64,000 nucleotides of DNA from contig JACXUM010000008.1 of NCBI GenBank assembly GCA_014763895.1, forward strand, positions 1 to 64,000. Reading direction: 5' to 3'. The notes below the pieces were generated by a model, which did not search any database, was not told the origin of the DNA, and saw nothing but the letters and a program-made list of their open reading frames with translations. The stretch comes from Campylobacterales bacterium (GTDB lineage: Bacteria > Campylobacterota > Campylobacteria > Campylobacterales > Sulfurovaceae). Positions 28,777 through 37,900 of this stretch are shown in pieces. The translations under genes and the position numbers were made by a program. The first letter of the stretch is position 1, and every line of letters starts with the position of its first letter.

Positions 28777-29139
28777 CTAACTCTCAAAAGTTTCAAATGC
28801 AGCTTTTGCACTGCCCATGACTGCACTTGTATGTGCATGCTTTACAATTCTTACCAGATAGGCAAGCTCCTCTTTTGTGATGCCCATTTTTTTAAGCATT
28901 CTTGTTTGCTCCATCACGCATTCATCACTACTAAGTGTTATGGATGTTGCCAATGCAATCATCATTGATGTTTTTGGATCAAACGGATTGGCTTCACTTT
29001 GCACACTCATTTTAGAACTGATAGCTTGATCAACTAAAAATTCTGGATCAATCGCTTTTGCTGCATTTAAAGAGCTTGGGAGTGCTCCCATCTTCTCAGT
29101 CATCATCGCTTCTACTTGTTGAGGTGTTGGTTTTTGCAT
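28777..29139 (-). CDS. Carboxymuconolactone decarboxylase/AhpD-like protein
   Basis: 120 residues. The segment SSDECVMEQTRMLKKMGITKEEL fits the CMD/AhpD helical fold, but the usual CXXC of AhpD is reduced to one Cys, so a peroxidase-type thiol cycle is doubtful. AAAGGATAACAAC lies ahead of the ATG. It follows the RND pump gene on the same strand and lies between it and the IS256 element. Confidence 0.75.
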   Translation of the reverse strand: MQKPTPQQVEAMMTEKMGALPSSLNAAKAIDPEFLVDQAISSKMSVQSEANPFDPKTSMMIALATSITLSSDECVMEQTRMLKKMGITKEELAYLVRIVKHAHTSAVMGSAKAAFETFES

Positions 29140-29219
29140 TGTTGTTATCCTTTAGTTTCTTTTTTTGATGAGTAACTCATCTTCAAAGTACCCCCAAGGA
29201 TACTTCAAAGAGGGGTTTT

Positions 29220-29291
29220 TTAATCGTTTTTCTTCTTCTCTTTATCAAAGATGTAAGCATACATCGGTACATAGATTAAAGTGAGTAAAGA
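29220..29291 (-). other. Out-of-frame 3' remnant of the RND pump gene
   Basis: In the frame offset from the main gene, 24 codons read SLLTLIYVPMYAYIFDKEKK and end in TAA. That is the normal last helix and basic tail of an RND pump. It begins exactly where the main frame leaves the family pattern (after GIIIKN) and shows that an internal segment was deleted rather than a gene end lost. Confidence 0.75.
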
Positions 29292-32077
29292 TTCTTAATG
29301 ATAATACCAAATAGCAGCAAAATACCAAGCAGGCTCGGCATACAGCTTGGTTTCTCAAAGAGCAGCATACCCCAGCTTGCTCCTATCATGGAGAGCGGCA
29401 GTACAAGTATCATAATAAATGCCAGCCTGACCGACCTGTAGATGGCGATCAGTGCCATGAGCAGTATGACAATACCCAGACCTATGGCTTTTGTCATACG
29501 TTCGAAACTGTCATCTATCTGTGCCTTATCGCCTGTCTGAGTAAGCACAAAACTGTCATTCTTGATATTTTTGAGTGCCTCAAGCGTATCATCGGTTAAG
29601 TGCGTTACCGGTCTTTTAGCCCTGTATCCGTTCACATCCAAACTGTAGAGCATTTTGTCTCGTTCTATTTTTGCGTAGGTCAGTTCTTTTTTGATCGTCG
29701 CCATTTGAGAGAGTGGTATATCACCGAACTTGGTATGAATAGGCAGCAATTTCAGTGTCTCCAGATTTTTGGTGAATTTGTCTTTGAGATAGATGCGCAC
29801 AAACTGTGTATTCATGGATTCAAGATTGGCATTAAGTGATGCCACTTGCCCTTTGATAGGGATCTGCATAGCAATATTGTATGGCGTAATACCATAACGC
29901 AACGCTTTGTTTCTGTCTATCTCTATAACATACTCGCTAAAGTCTTTGTCCCAGCTTGTAGAGACGGAAGTAAGTCCTTTGACTGTTTTCATCACTTCGG
30001 CGATCTCTTTGGAATAGTCACTCAAACCCTCGATCCCAGAGGAAGATATCCGTGTATCAACGGTTGCTTTGATGGAGGAGAGTGCCGTTGCCCCAAAATC
30101 AAAGACATCATTACGTTTGATCCCTTCTATATGTGAAATCCTGTCTCTGATCTCATTTTCAAGCTCCCAGATCGATTGGTCACGCTCAAAACGGTTCACA
30201 CTGTTGATGGTAATCGTTGCTTCTGTCGGAAGATTTCCGCTTCCAAGACTCAATACACCCATTTCCCCTCCAAAGGCAACAGAGCTTTTTGCCGCCCAAG
30301 GCTGTTTGTGAAGCCAGGTTAAAAAAGGTTTGAGTTTCTCTTCTGCATGATCAACCGTCTCATTGGCAGAAAAAGCGATCTGTGCTTTAATGATACCCGT
30401 GTCCATAGGGGGCATTGCATCTTTACCGATGGTCGGCATGATATTTTTCAAAGAGAAGATCAAAAAGAGAAGTACACCAAGTGTCAAAATGACTCTTCTA
30501 GTTCTCTTCCATCCGTTGTTTGAAAACCTGATGACCCCCTCATAAGGGGCAACAAGCTTTCCGATGGTATGGCCATAGAACCACTTAAAGCCTTCCTCTA
30601 TTTTGCTCTTTTTGACGCCATTCCTGTAGAGCCATGCCGAGAGCAGCGGAATGAAGGTAATGGACAAAAACCAACTCACCAGCAATGCAATGATCAGTGT
30701 TTCGATCAGCGGTTTGAAGATCTTTTGCGGGAAGCCACCTACGAACATCAGCGGAAACAAGATCGCGATCGTAGCGACCGTCCCTGCAAAAACAGGATTT
30801 AAGACCTCTTTGGTGCCGTTCTTGATGGCTGTTTGCAGGTCTTCTTTGGTCTCGATGAGGTGGCGTTCTATATTCTCCAGAACCACTACCGCATCATCAG
30901 TCAACATTCCAAGTGCCAGGATGATCGCTGTGTAAATAACGATATTGAGCTCTCCGCCTGTCATCCATATGATAGCGATCGTTGAAAAAAATACCATAGG
31001 TATAGAGAGCCCTGCGGCGATGATCGCTCTGAAGTTTCCCAGAAATATCATGATGACCAAAAGTGTATAGAGTATCGCATCTCTCAAGGCTTCGAGCATA
31101 TTATCGTTGGCCTGTTCGATCAGGTCTCTTTGCGTATCGGAAATTTCAAACCGAATATTGGGATATTTTTGTTGCAGTTTTGCCATCTCGGCACGTGCTG
31201 CCTTTGAAACATCAAGTACACTTCCTCCAGGTGCTCTTTGCACCGCCATTGCGATAGATGCTTTACCGTTACCTATATAACCGCTGGTACGTTTTTGGTG
31301 CCCCCATTTTACATCAGCAATATCTTTGAGTCTGACATTGGGATGTATGAGCAGATTTTGAAGTGCCAGTACATTGTCTTTCTCGCCATAAATGGTCACT
31401 GTATAAAAACTGTTGTCACCTTTGATGAACCCTACCGGAATATCTTTGTTCTGAGCCATGATGACTTTGGAGATCGTCTCAAAATCCACCCCGTACTTTT
31501 TGGCTTTGAAAGGGTCTATCTCTACATTGATGGCACTTTGATACCCACCGAATACTTCAACATTTCCGATATTTTCGTTGCCAAGAAGAGAGGGTTTAAT
31601 GAAAGAGTCCGCGATCTTTCTGATCTGATCGAGGTCGATCGTATCATTCTTGGGACTGAGTGCTATCACATCCACTGGAAGTGTAAAATCCCCCGCTGTA
31701 TAAATGGCAGGATTTAGCCCGGAAGGGATCTTCGCTTTGGCAACATTAAGAGCATTGGCAACATCTACAGCCGCTTCATTCAGACTTTTTTTGTAACCGA
31801 ATTCCGCAGAGACAATAGAGAAGTTGGCTACATTGATACTGCTTACATCTGTGACAAGACCAAGCCTTGCGATCTCCTCTTCGATCGGTTTGGAGACTGT
31901 ACTGGCTACCACTTTTGCCGTAGCCCCAGGTACAGAAGTGATCACAACGACTTTTGGCGGGTTGGCATCGGGAAAGAGGTTTTTGGGCATTGTGGTCAAT
32001 CCGACGATACCCATAATAAAAAAACCTGCGATCAACGCGTAAAGAAGATAGGGGCGTTTATAGAAAAATTCAAACAT
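29276..32077 (-). CDS. RND efflux permease, C-terminally truncated
   Basis: 933 residues are read. The first membrane helix, two periplasmic porter lobes, and TM helices 2-10 follow the AcrB/MmpL-like heavy RND pattern. GMLTDDAVVVLENIERH carries the proton-relay aspartates in TM4. After LLFGIIIKN the frame gives only LYSL and stops, where the family continues with about 75 residues (TM11-TM12). The missing end reappears in another frame just downstream. The pump is therefore probably inactive. It is the last gene of tetR-tolC-MFP-RND and begins four bases after the adaptor stop. Confidence 0.9.
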   Translation of the reverse strand: MFEFFYKRPYLLYALIAGFFIMGIVGLTTMPKNLFPDANPPKVVVITSVPGATAKVVASTVSKPIEEEIARLGLVTDVSSINVANFSIVSAEFGYKKSLNEAAVDVANALNVAKAKIPSGLNPAIYTAGDFTLPVDVIALSPKNDTIDLDQIRKIADSFIKPSLLGNENIGNVEVFGGYQSAINVEIDPFKAKKYGVDFETISKVIMAQNKDIPVGFIKGDNSFYTVTIYGEKDNVLALQNLLIHPNVRLKDIADVKWGHQKRTSGYIGNGKASIAMAVQRAPGGSVLDVSKAARAEMAKLQQKYPNIRFEISDTQRDLIEQANDNMLEALRDAILYTLLVIMIFLGNFRAIIAAGLSIPMVFFSTIAIIWMTGGELNIVIYTAIILALGMLTDDAVVVLENIERHLIETKEDLQTAIKNGTKEVLNPVFAGTVATIAILFPLMFVGGFPQKIFKPLIETLIIALLVSWFLSITFIPLLSAWLYRNGVKKSKIEEGFKWFYGHTIGKLVAPYEGVIRFSNNGWKRTRRVILTLGVLLFLIFSLKNIMPTIGKDAMPPMDTGIIKAQIAFSANETVDHAEEKLKPFLTWLHKQPWAAKSSVAFGGEMGVLSLGSGNLPTEATITINSVNRFERDQSIWELENEIRDRISHIEGIKRNDVFDFGATALSSIKATVDTRISSSGIEGLSDYSKEIAEVMKTVKGLTSVSTSWDKDFSEYVIEIDRNKALRYGITPYNIAMQIPIKGQVASLNANLESMNTQFVRIYLKDKFTKNLETLKLLPIHTKFGDIPLSQMATIKKELTYAKIERDKMLYSLDVNGYRAKRPVTHLTDDTLEALKNIKNDSFVLTQTGDKAQIDDSFERMTKAIGLGIVILLMALIAIYRSVRLAFIMILVLPLSMIGASWGMLLFEKPSCMPSLLGILLLFGIIIKNLYSL

Positions 32078-32081
32078 CCGT

Positions 32082-33092
32082 TTACTCCTTCACTTTAACT
32101 GCGATACCAGTCAGGAGTTTTAACAGAATGTCCGGTTTGGCAACAACGATCTTCTCTTTTTGAAGCGTCTCTTTTATGACAACTCCTTCTTCCCCTTTTT
32201 GTATGATATATACCTCTTTTGGAACTGCCTTGTCCTTTTTGACTACGAGTACATAGCTTTTGCCATTTCTGTCCAAAATGGCATCAAACGGTAATTTTGT
32301 CGCTTCACCTTCAAATACAACAACACGGATATCTACTGTCTCACCGACAGTCAGACCGGATGCATCAACATAAGCTTTATACTCGTTGAGTCCCTGGAAA
32401 GTGCTTCCAAGAGGATGGATCAGATACTGTTTCTGTTGAAAAATGATCGATTTGGGATTGATGGTGTCAGGAAGTCTTACGATCATGGAAAAACCTTTGG
32501 TTGCAGAGATATTGAGCAGCGGTTTGCCTGGCATTGCAATACTTCCATTTGAAACAAATGTTTTTGTGATCACACCTGATACCGGAGAGACAAGTGTCGC
32601 ATAGCTCAACTGGCTCTCAAGTGTCCTGAGTTTTGCCTGGAGTGTCGCGATACCAGACTCCTCTTTTTGCAGCTGCTCGATAGAAGCCCCTTTAACCCTG
32701 TAAAGCGCTTGTGTTCTTTTGTAGGTTTTCCTCAAATTCGACAGAGAGACCTTTACTGAGTCGATATTGGCGGTCAGCTCATCTGTGTCAAGCTTGACAA
32801 GAAGATCACCTTTTTGTACTTTTTCCCCGCTGTTTTTGATCATGAGTACCCGTGCAGGCATACGTGAGGAGAGCATGACATTCTCATCGTTCTCAACCTG
32901 TGCAAGATAGGGAAGTGTCAATTGTACCTTTGAAGGTGTCGCATTCACTGTTTTAACCACGATCGGATACACTTTGGCTACAGGTGCCTGTGCCTCTTTT
33001 GCTTTTTTGGCTTGGATGACCTTCATCCCTCCGACTACAATGGCTGCGATCACCAACACTATAAGCAATGTTTTAACTATTTTTTTTATCAT
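32082..33092 (-). CDS. RND periplasmic adaptor (membrane fusion protein)
   Basis: 336 residues. An N-terminal membrane anchor (residues 5-25) precedes a lipoyl/barrel-sandwich half (VMLSSRMPARVLMIKNSGEKVQKGDLLVKLD), an alpha-helical hairpin, and the second half (YATLVSPVSGVITKTFVSNG). It links the inner-membrane pump to the outer-membrane channel. Its ATG overlaps the tolC-like stop by four bases. Confidence 0.93.
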   Translation of the reverse strand: MIKKIVKTLLIVLVIAAIVVGGMKVIQAKKAKEAQAPVAKVYPIVVKTVNATPSKVQLTLPYLAQVENDENVMLSSRMPARVLMIKNSGEKVQKGDLLVKLDTDELTANIDSVKVSLSNLRKTYKRTQALYRVKGASIEQLQKEESGIATLQAKLRTLESQLSYATLVSPVSGVITKTFVSNGSIAMPGKPLLNISATKGFSMIVRLPDTINPKSIIFQQKQYLIHPLGSTFQGLNEYKAYVDASGLTVGETVDIRVVVFEGEATKLPFDAILDRNGKSYVLVVKKDKAVPKEVYIIQKGEEGVVIKETLQKEKIVVAKPDILLKLLTGIAVKVKE

Positions 33093-34363
33093 TTTACTAT
33101 TCCTTTCAGATCATTTCCATAGATGACGGCAAGCTGTGCAATATCCTGCCATTTTTGTGCATCTATTTTGTAAAGGTTTGCTTTGGCATTGGCCAGCGCA
33201 TCTTCATAGCGCAGGTACTCCTCCTGTGTGATCACTTCATTTTCCAAAGAGACTTTGGCAACTTTCAGTAATGCTTTTTGATCCTTTATATTTTTTTTCG
33301 CCAGTTTGACAGAACGCTTGAGCAGTGTTATCTCACGGCTGAGTTCTTTGGCTTTGACACTCAGTGTGTCACGTGTGTCATCCACAAGGGACTTCTCTTT
33401 ATAGTAGTTTAGTTTTGCTTCTTCCACTGCCGTGGACTTGCTGCTGTCGTAAAGAGGAATGTTCACATAAAGACCAATCATGCCATACTCTGTATTTATC
33501 GTATCATCATTATTGTAGGCATCGGCATGGCTGTAGGTATAGTTCCCCTTCATAACAAGCGTAGGGTAGTAGCCTTCTTTTGCAGCTTTAATACCTTTCT
33601 TGTTTGCCTGAAGTTTCTTTTCCAAAGGAAACAGGGCAAAGATCTTGCCTTTTTTGATAGGTCGTTTTTGATGCATAGGTACACTGTGCCTAAGTGCAAT
33701 GCCTGTCAGTGTCTCCACCTTGGCAAAAAGGGTGTTCTTCTGACGGTCAATGTCGATGATATTTATTTTTAGTGCATTGATATGTGTATCAAGCGTAAGA
33801 AGCGCGCTTTGGGCGGTGCGTCCTTCTTTGACCATGAGTGCGATCTTCTTCCTGGTTGCAAGTATGGATCTCTCTTTGGCAAGAAGCGCGCCCTTGAGCG
33901 ACTCCATGTAATGCAGGTATGCTACAGCGCCCACAACACCTGCTTCTCTTTGTATGAGATTGAGCCTTTTTTTGTCTTTGGCAGCCAGATGCATGAGAGA
34001 GGCTTTCTCTTTGAGGGTATAGAGGGACTTGACAAATACCGGCCAGCTGAACTGCGCACCCAGTCGGCTGATATTTTTACTAAAAGGAAATGCTGCATTT
34101 TGATTTTGCATTTCGGTTGGCAGCACAGGTCTCAGGTTCGAAGGCCGGTTGTAAACCTCATATCCGACAAAAGCATCAAACTTGGGCATGAGTTTGTCTG
34201 AGATCTTGCGTTCTCCCAGGGCTCCTCTTTGTACTTCGAGTGCATCGAGTGTGCTTTGCGGTCGGTGTTTGACTGCATCAAGCAAGGTGGTGATATTTGC
34301 AGCATGGACGAAGTGACCCGCCAGAAGCAACGATATTCCCATCTTCAAAGTATTATTTTTCAT
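33089..34363 (-). CDS. TolC-family outer-membrane channel
   Basis: 424 residues with a signal peptide ending near HAA (residue 21). Two repeats of long helices are seen (KEKASLMHLAAKDKKRL and YYKEKSLVDDTRDTLSVKA), separated by beta-strands such as GLYVNIPLYDSSKS. It forms the exit duct of the efflux system. Its ATG directly follows the tetR stop. Confidence 0.92.
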   Translation of the reverse strand: MKNNTLKMGISLLLAGHFVHAANITTLLDAVKHRPQSTLDALEVQRGALGERKISDKLMPKFDAFVGYEVYNRPSNLRPVLPTEMQNQNAAFPFSKNISRLGAQFSWPVFVKSLYTLKEKASLMHLAAKDKKRLNLIQREAGVVGAVAYLHYMESLKGALLAKERSILATRKKIALMVKEGRTAQSALLTLDTHINALKINIIDIDRQKNTLFAKVETLTGIALRHSVPMHQKRPIKKGKIFALFPLEKKLQANKKGIKAAKEGYYPTLVMKGNYTYSHADAYNNDDTINTEYGMIGLYVNIPLYDSSKSTAVEEAKLNYYKEKSLVDDTRDTLSVKAKELSREITLLKRSVKLAKKNIKDQKALLKVAKVSLENEVITQEEYLRYEDALANAKANLYKIDAQKWQDIAQLAVIYGNDLKGIVK

Positions 34364-35002
34364 TTATTCTCCTCGTAGCATGAGTTTGATCTTTTTGATA
34401 ATATACGCTGCGATCTCATCTATGTCACACTGCGCGCAGGTGTTGACTTCTATATCTTCCAATTGTGCGGCTTTGAGACGCAGAGGCTTGGTTGTGACCA
34501 TAAGGTTGAGTGTTCCAAGGACCATGAAGTAAAGTATCATGGGGATGGCATCATGAAAGCAGCCTTTTTTTTCTCCGCGTTTGAGTATATCACTAAAGAG
34601 TGCAAAAAGCTGCCGCATGGAAGTAAAGAGCAGTTCAGGTACGACCGCACCGCTGTCACTGAGCTCTCTAAGCAACAGTGCAGGGAGATACGGATGAGAG
34701 CAGGCGAACTTCGCATAGGTACGGATGAACCCCTCAAGCTCCTGTTCTGGTGTCCTGTGGGTCTTGTTTTCTTCTATAATAGTTCTTTGTATCTCTTCAA
34801 GGACTTCACGCATGACTGCTTCATAGAGTCCTTTTTTGTTCTTGAAGTAGTAAAAGACCATCGCCTTGTTTAGACCGCACATACCTGCCAACTCATCCAT
34901 AGATGCAGAAGCATAGCCTTTGCAGGAAAAGAGCTGTATGGCATTGGCGACAATGAGTGCCTTGGAGGCTTCGGCATCTCTTTTTTGTATTTTTTTGGAC
35001 AT
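34364..35002 (-). CDS. TetR-family repressor of the efflux operon
   Basis: 212 residues. The DNA-binding helix-turn-helix spans about residues 14-58 (IVANAIQLFSCKGYASASMDELAGMCG, then FYYFKNKKGLYEAVM). The C-terminal domain is a ligand-binding helical bundle ending with CAQCD. It is the first gene of the operon. A 9-bp palindrome lies over its ribosome-binding region, so it likely represses itself and the pump genes; inducer unknown. Confidence 0.92.
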   Translation of the reverse strand: MSKKIQKRDAEASKALIVANAIQLFSCKGYASASMDELAGMCGLNKAMVFYYFKNKKGLYEAVMREVLEEIQRTIIEENKTHRTPEQELEGFIRTYAKFACSHPYLPALLLRELSDSGAVVPELLFTSMRQLFALFSDILKRGEKKGCFHDAIPMILYFMVLGTLNLMVTTKPLRLKAAQLEDIEVNTCAQCDIDEIAAYIIKKIKLMLRGE

Positions 35003-35012
35003 GCTGTTCCTT

Positions 35013-35034
35013 ATTAATTAACTGGTTAATTAAT
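35013..35034 (-). promoter_or_regulatory. Palindromic operator upstream of tetR
   Basis: A perfect inverted repeat, ATTAATTAA and TTAATTAAT, around CTGG. It ends 11 bases before the tetR start, next to AAGGA. Size and symmetry fit TetR-family operators; binding is inferred. Confidence 0.65.
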
Positions 35035-35131
35035 TATATTCTTTTGTTCTTATTATTTTCTTAAAGTGTTGGTTCTCTATTGTGTATCTATTTTTGAATG
35101 CAGATATTCTCTAATTGCCTCTTTATCACTT

Positions 35132-35146
35132 ATCGCTGTAAGCGAT
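35132..35146. repeat. Short perfect hairpin
   Basis: ATCGCT, GTA, AGCGAT: a 6-bp stem with a 3-base loop between tetR and the GH114 fragment. About 20 bases further on, an imperfect inverted repeat built on AGAGAGA/TCTCTCT (35163-35199) may end transcription of the GH114 fragment. Confidence 0.4.
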
Positions 35147-35211
35147 CGGAGTGTGGAGTGAGGTGATAGAGAGATATTTTAAATCTTTCTCTCTAATCAT
35201 TTATAAACATA

Positions 35212-35544
35212 CTACTCACAGCTATATCTAAAACTATCGTCTAGATCTAATGGCAAAACCAATGTTTGAAATTGTGATGCAATAGCCTCTGCACACATAG
35301 CATCTCGTTGACCATTGCTATTGTCTACATATTCTTGTTTATACTCCGCATTGAATACAGATTTGTTTGCATCTATAAAGGGTTGTATTTTGACACACTC
35401 CTTATATGCATGACATTCTTCATTGACACTAAAATCATAATAGGGTTCAAGTTCTATGATCTGATCCAGATCATTTTTAAGCGCGACACTCAGTCCTCTT
35501 TTATGTGCTTCGTTGGCTATAAAAATATTCAACAATTCTTCCAT
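35212..35544 (-). pseudogene. C-terminal fragment of a GH114-type glycosidase
   Basis: 110 residues. ANEAHKRGLSVALKNDLDQI, then DFSVNEECHAYKECVKIQPF and KSVFNAEYKQEY, resemble the C-terminal third of GH114 (endo-alpha-1,4-polygalactosaminidase / DUF297) TIM barrels, including the LKND and VNEECF-like motifs. Upstream, the same frame soon reaches transposase-end sequence, so the N-terminal two thirds and the usual signal peptide are missing. The original enzyme would act on extracellular amino-sugar polymers. Non-functional as it stands. Confidence 0.7.
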
Positions 35545-35558
35545 TTTCAGCAGAAAAG

Positions 35559-36640
35559 TCGAGTGAATATTACGTTTTGATAGTAAAACTCACTCAATCT
35601 TTCTCATTTTCCAGATCATTTTGACCTTTTGTAGCCTTACTAACTGTTCATACCTAAAAAGGTTGTAGGTCAAGTTCAGCAAGCCGATAGCTGATTTGAT
35701 CCTCTCTTTACCGATACACCGCATATGCAATGCGTTATGCATAGAGTTTGTCATGAAACCAAAGACGTGTTCTACCCTTGCTCTTATTTTGGATTTGATT
35801 GTATTGGATTCTCTTTGCTGTTGTGTTAAAGGATTGGCTCTATAGCCTTTCTCATGAATGAAGCTTTCGCAGTCTTTGTCTTGCAGATACTTCTCTATTT
35901 TTTCACTTCTATAGGCACTGTCTGCGTGCAATTGTTTATCTGTTTCATCGATAAGGTTCTCAAGTTCTGTAGAATCATGAGGAGAAGCACCGCTGACACT
36001 GTATTTGGTGATCAGTTTTGTTTTACTGTCTACATTCACATGGTCTTTATAGCCAAAGTGTCTTTCTCCGCCTTTTGTCATCCAGCTTGCGTCGGTATCT
36101 TTTTGTGAGAGTTTGCTGTGTTTACCATTTTTATCTTTTTTGCCAAATGCTAATGGTACGGCACCTTTTTTGACATCTGCATTCTCTTCTCTTGTGTTAT
36201 GCTGTCTTGGCACATCAACAAAGGAAGCATCAACAGTACTTCCTTCTTTGGCAACGATGCCGTGACCCATAAGCTGCCCCGCAAAGAGAGCAAACAGTTC
36301 TTGTGAAAGGTTTTTTTCTTTGAGTTGTTCTTTAAAGAGCCGGATCGTCTTCTCGTCTGGTACTTTATCTCCGATCTGTAATCCAAGGAATTGCAAGAAA
36401 GAGAGTCTGTCTTTGATCTGGAATTCTGTTTGTTCATCTGAGAGATTATAGTATTTTTGGAGTATAAGGATTTTAAACATCATTACCCTGTCAAACGATG
36501 GTCTTCCACCAGGAGCTTTTGCTTCAACATAGAGTGCTTCTTCTATCGGCTTGCGGAATATCTCCCAGTCAATCACTTTATCCAGCTTATTCAGTGGTGG
36601 CTGATGGGCATTGATCTTTGCTAATTGATTCTCGTAGTGG
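35559..36640 (-). mobile_element. 5'-truncated IS5-family element
   Basis: The transposase frame lacks its start and left terminal repeat; at about 36637-36650 the sequence changes to an integrase fragment on the other strand. At the opposite end an imperfect inverted repeat (GAGTGA...TCACTC, 35559-35593) follows the transposase stop. A matching terminal repeat on the other side is not found. Confidence 0.75.
35590..36576 (-). pseudogene. IS5-family transposase, missing its N-terminus
   Basis: 328 residues are counted from a GTG, but the coding sequence goes on upstream in frame for about 20 more codons (YENQLAKINAHQPPLNKLDK) until a TGA at 36643, with no start codon. About ten residues of the family start are therefore missing. 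The DDE residues are in GSTVDASFVD, HADSAYRS and RARVEHVFGF. DUF772 N-terminal domain present. Probably not expressed. Confidence 0.85.
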
Positions 36641-36642
36641 GG

Positions 36643-37255
36643 TCATTCCACTTCCCATACACCAAAAGAGGTAGAGCCTTTCTTGGAGGAAGAGGTAAAG
36701 CTTTTAATTAATAATGCTCAAAGTGAGTTCTTAAAGCTATATTTAGCAGTTGGTTTTTATACTGGTTTAAGGACTGGTGAGATTTTAGGAATTATGCACG
36801 GTGATATTGACTTTGATAATAAAGTGATTAACATTAAAAGATCCATATCAGAGGGTAAAATTACCACACCGAAAACCCGAGGAAGTATCAGACAAGTACC
36901 TTTACTCGATGACCTTGTACCATACCTAAAGAAGCCCACTAAATCATTGTGGCTCTTTAGTAAAGATACTGGGTCTAATTTAGGTAGGTTTGGTGAAAAC
37001 CGATATAGAGAGTGGAGGGCACTTTTAAAAGCGTGTAATCTTGCATATAGAAAACCTTATGTAACACGTCATACATTCATTGTGACGATGTTGAAAAATA
37101 GTGATCTATCTATCATGCAGATAGCACAGATGACAGGACATACTACAACACAGATGATTATCCAGAATTACGCTAAGTATATCAAGGGTGAACATTTAAA
37201 AGTTGATAGGAATTTAAAATTGTTTACTGACAAATCAGCTGACAGTACGGCTTAG
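36643..37255 (+). pseudogene. Tyrosine recombinase (phage-type integrase), C-terminal fragment
   Basis: The frame starts without ATG near HTPKEVEPFLEEEVKLL and gives the whole catalytic domain: R in TGLRTGEILG, HxxR-type YVTRHTFIVTML, GHTTTQM and the nucleophile Tyr in IIQNYAKY. The N-terminal SAM-like and Arm-binding domains are missing, replaced by the IS5 element. It ends 14 bases from the 3' end of tRNA-Ser(UGA), the usual kind of integration site for such enzymes. Confidence 0.8.
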
Positions 37256-37268
37256 AGTGCCTATTTTA

Positions 37269-37356
37269 TGGCCGGGAGAGGGGGATTCGAACCCCCGGAG
37301 GTGTTACCCTCACCGGTTTTCAAGACCGGCACATTCAACCGCTCTGACATCTCCCG
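37269..37356 (-). tRNA. tRNA-Ser (anticodon UGA)
   Basis: 88 nt class II tRNA; acceptor CGGGAGA pairs with TCTCCCG, encoded CCA. Anticodon loop CTTGAAA, long variable arm, T-arm GGTTCGAATCC. The 3' end faces the integrase fragment. Confidence 0.95.
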
Positions 37357-37426
37357 ACATTGAAGAAAAGAATTTTATCTTAAAAAAGATAAAAAATGAT
37401 TGAAAAAAAACATTTTTCTTTAAAAA

Positions 37427-37500
37427 TGGAGGAGCCACCCGGATTTGAACCGGGGATAGCAGCTTTGCAGGCTGCGGCCTTACCGCTTGGCGATGGCTCC
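37427..37500 (-). tRNA. tRNA-Cys (anticodon GCA)
   Basis: 74 nt; acceptor GGAGCCA/TGGCTCC, anticodon loop CTGCAAA, T-arm GGTTCAAATCC, encoded CCA. Confidence 0.95.
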
Positions 37501-37508
37501 AAATAAGG

Positions 37509-37596
37509 TGGTGCCCGGAGCCGGACTCGAACCGGCACAGCTGCAATAGCCGGGGGATTTTAAGTCCCCTGTGTCTACCAATTTCACCATCCGGGC
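37509..37596 (-). tRNA. tRNA-Leu (anticodon UAA)
   Basis: 88 nt class II; acceptor GCCCGGA/TCCGGGC, anticodon loop CTTAAAA, long variable arm, encoded CCA. Confidence 0.95.
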
Positions 37597-37668
37597 ATTA
37601 TAGGGCACCATTTTGTTCTAAACATTATAAAAATTTACTATTTTATCAAAATAATCGATTTTCGACTA

Positions 37669-37743
37669 TGGAGCGGGCGAAGGGATTCGAACCCTCGACC
37701 CTAACCTTGGCAAGGTTATGCTCTACCCCTGAGCTACGCCCGC
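37669..37743 (-). tRNA. tRNA-Gly (anticodon GCC)
   Basis: 75 nt; acceptor GCGGGCG/CGCCCGC, anticodon loop TTGCCAA, T-arm GGTTCGAATCC, encoded CCA. First gene of the Gly-Leu-Cys-Ser array. Confidence 0.95.
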
Positions 37744-37773
37744 ATCCTGGCATTGTCCTAAAATAGGAGTGAG

Positions 37774-37779
37774 ATTATA
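37774..37779 (-). promoter_or_regulatory. -10 box of the tRNA array
   Basis: The minus strand reads GGCTATAATCTC, about 30 bases before tRNA-Gly. Confidence 0.65.
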
Positions 37780-37864
37780 GCCAAAAAATATCTTAAAGTA
37801 AAGAAAAACCCGATGATTTTCTTTAAAAAAATCATTCCTCTGCTTTTTTTGAGCGCGAAAGTGT

Positions 37865-37870
37865 TATAAT
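37865..37870 (+). promoter_or_regulatory. -10 box of ilvD
   Basis: GTGTTATAATCTTG, 31 bases before the ilvD start. Confidence 0.65.
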
Positions 37871-37900
37871 CTTGAAAAATTATTTATAAGGTTTTGAATT

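Noticed and set aside
29167-29181. Palindrome GATGAG-TAA-CTCATC between the RND and CMD genes
   Set aside because: The T-run is on the wrong side for a terminator of the minus-strand pump gene, and the arms are short. No role can be supported.
37269-37743. tRNA array as part of the mobile region
   Set aside because: The four tRNAs are intact, have their own promoter, and cover ordinary codons; only the 3' end of tRNA-Ser is next to the integrase stump.
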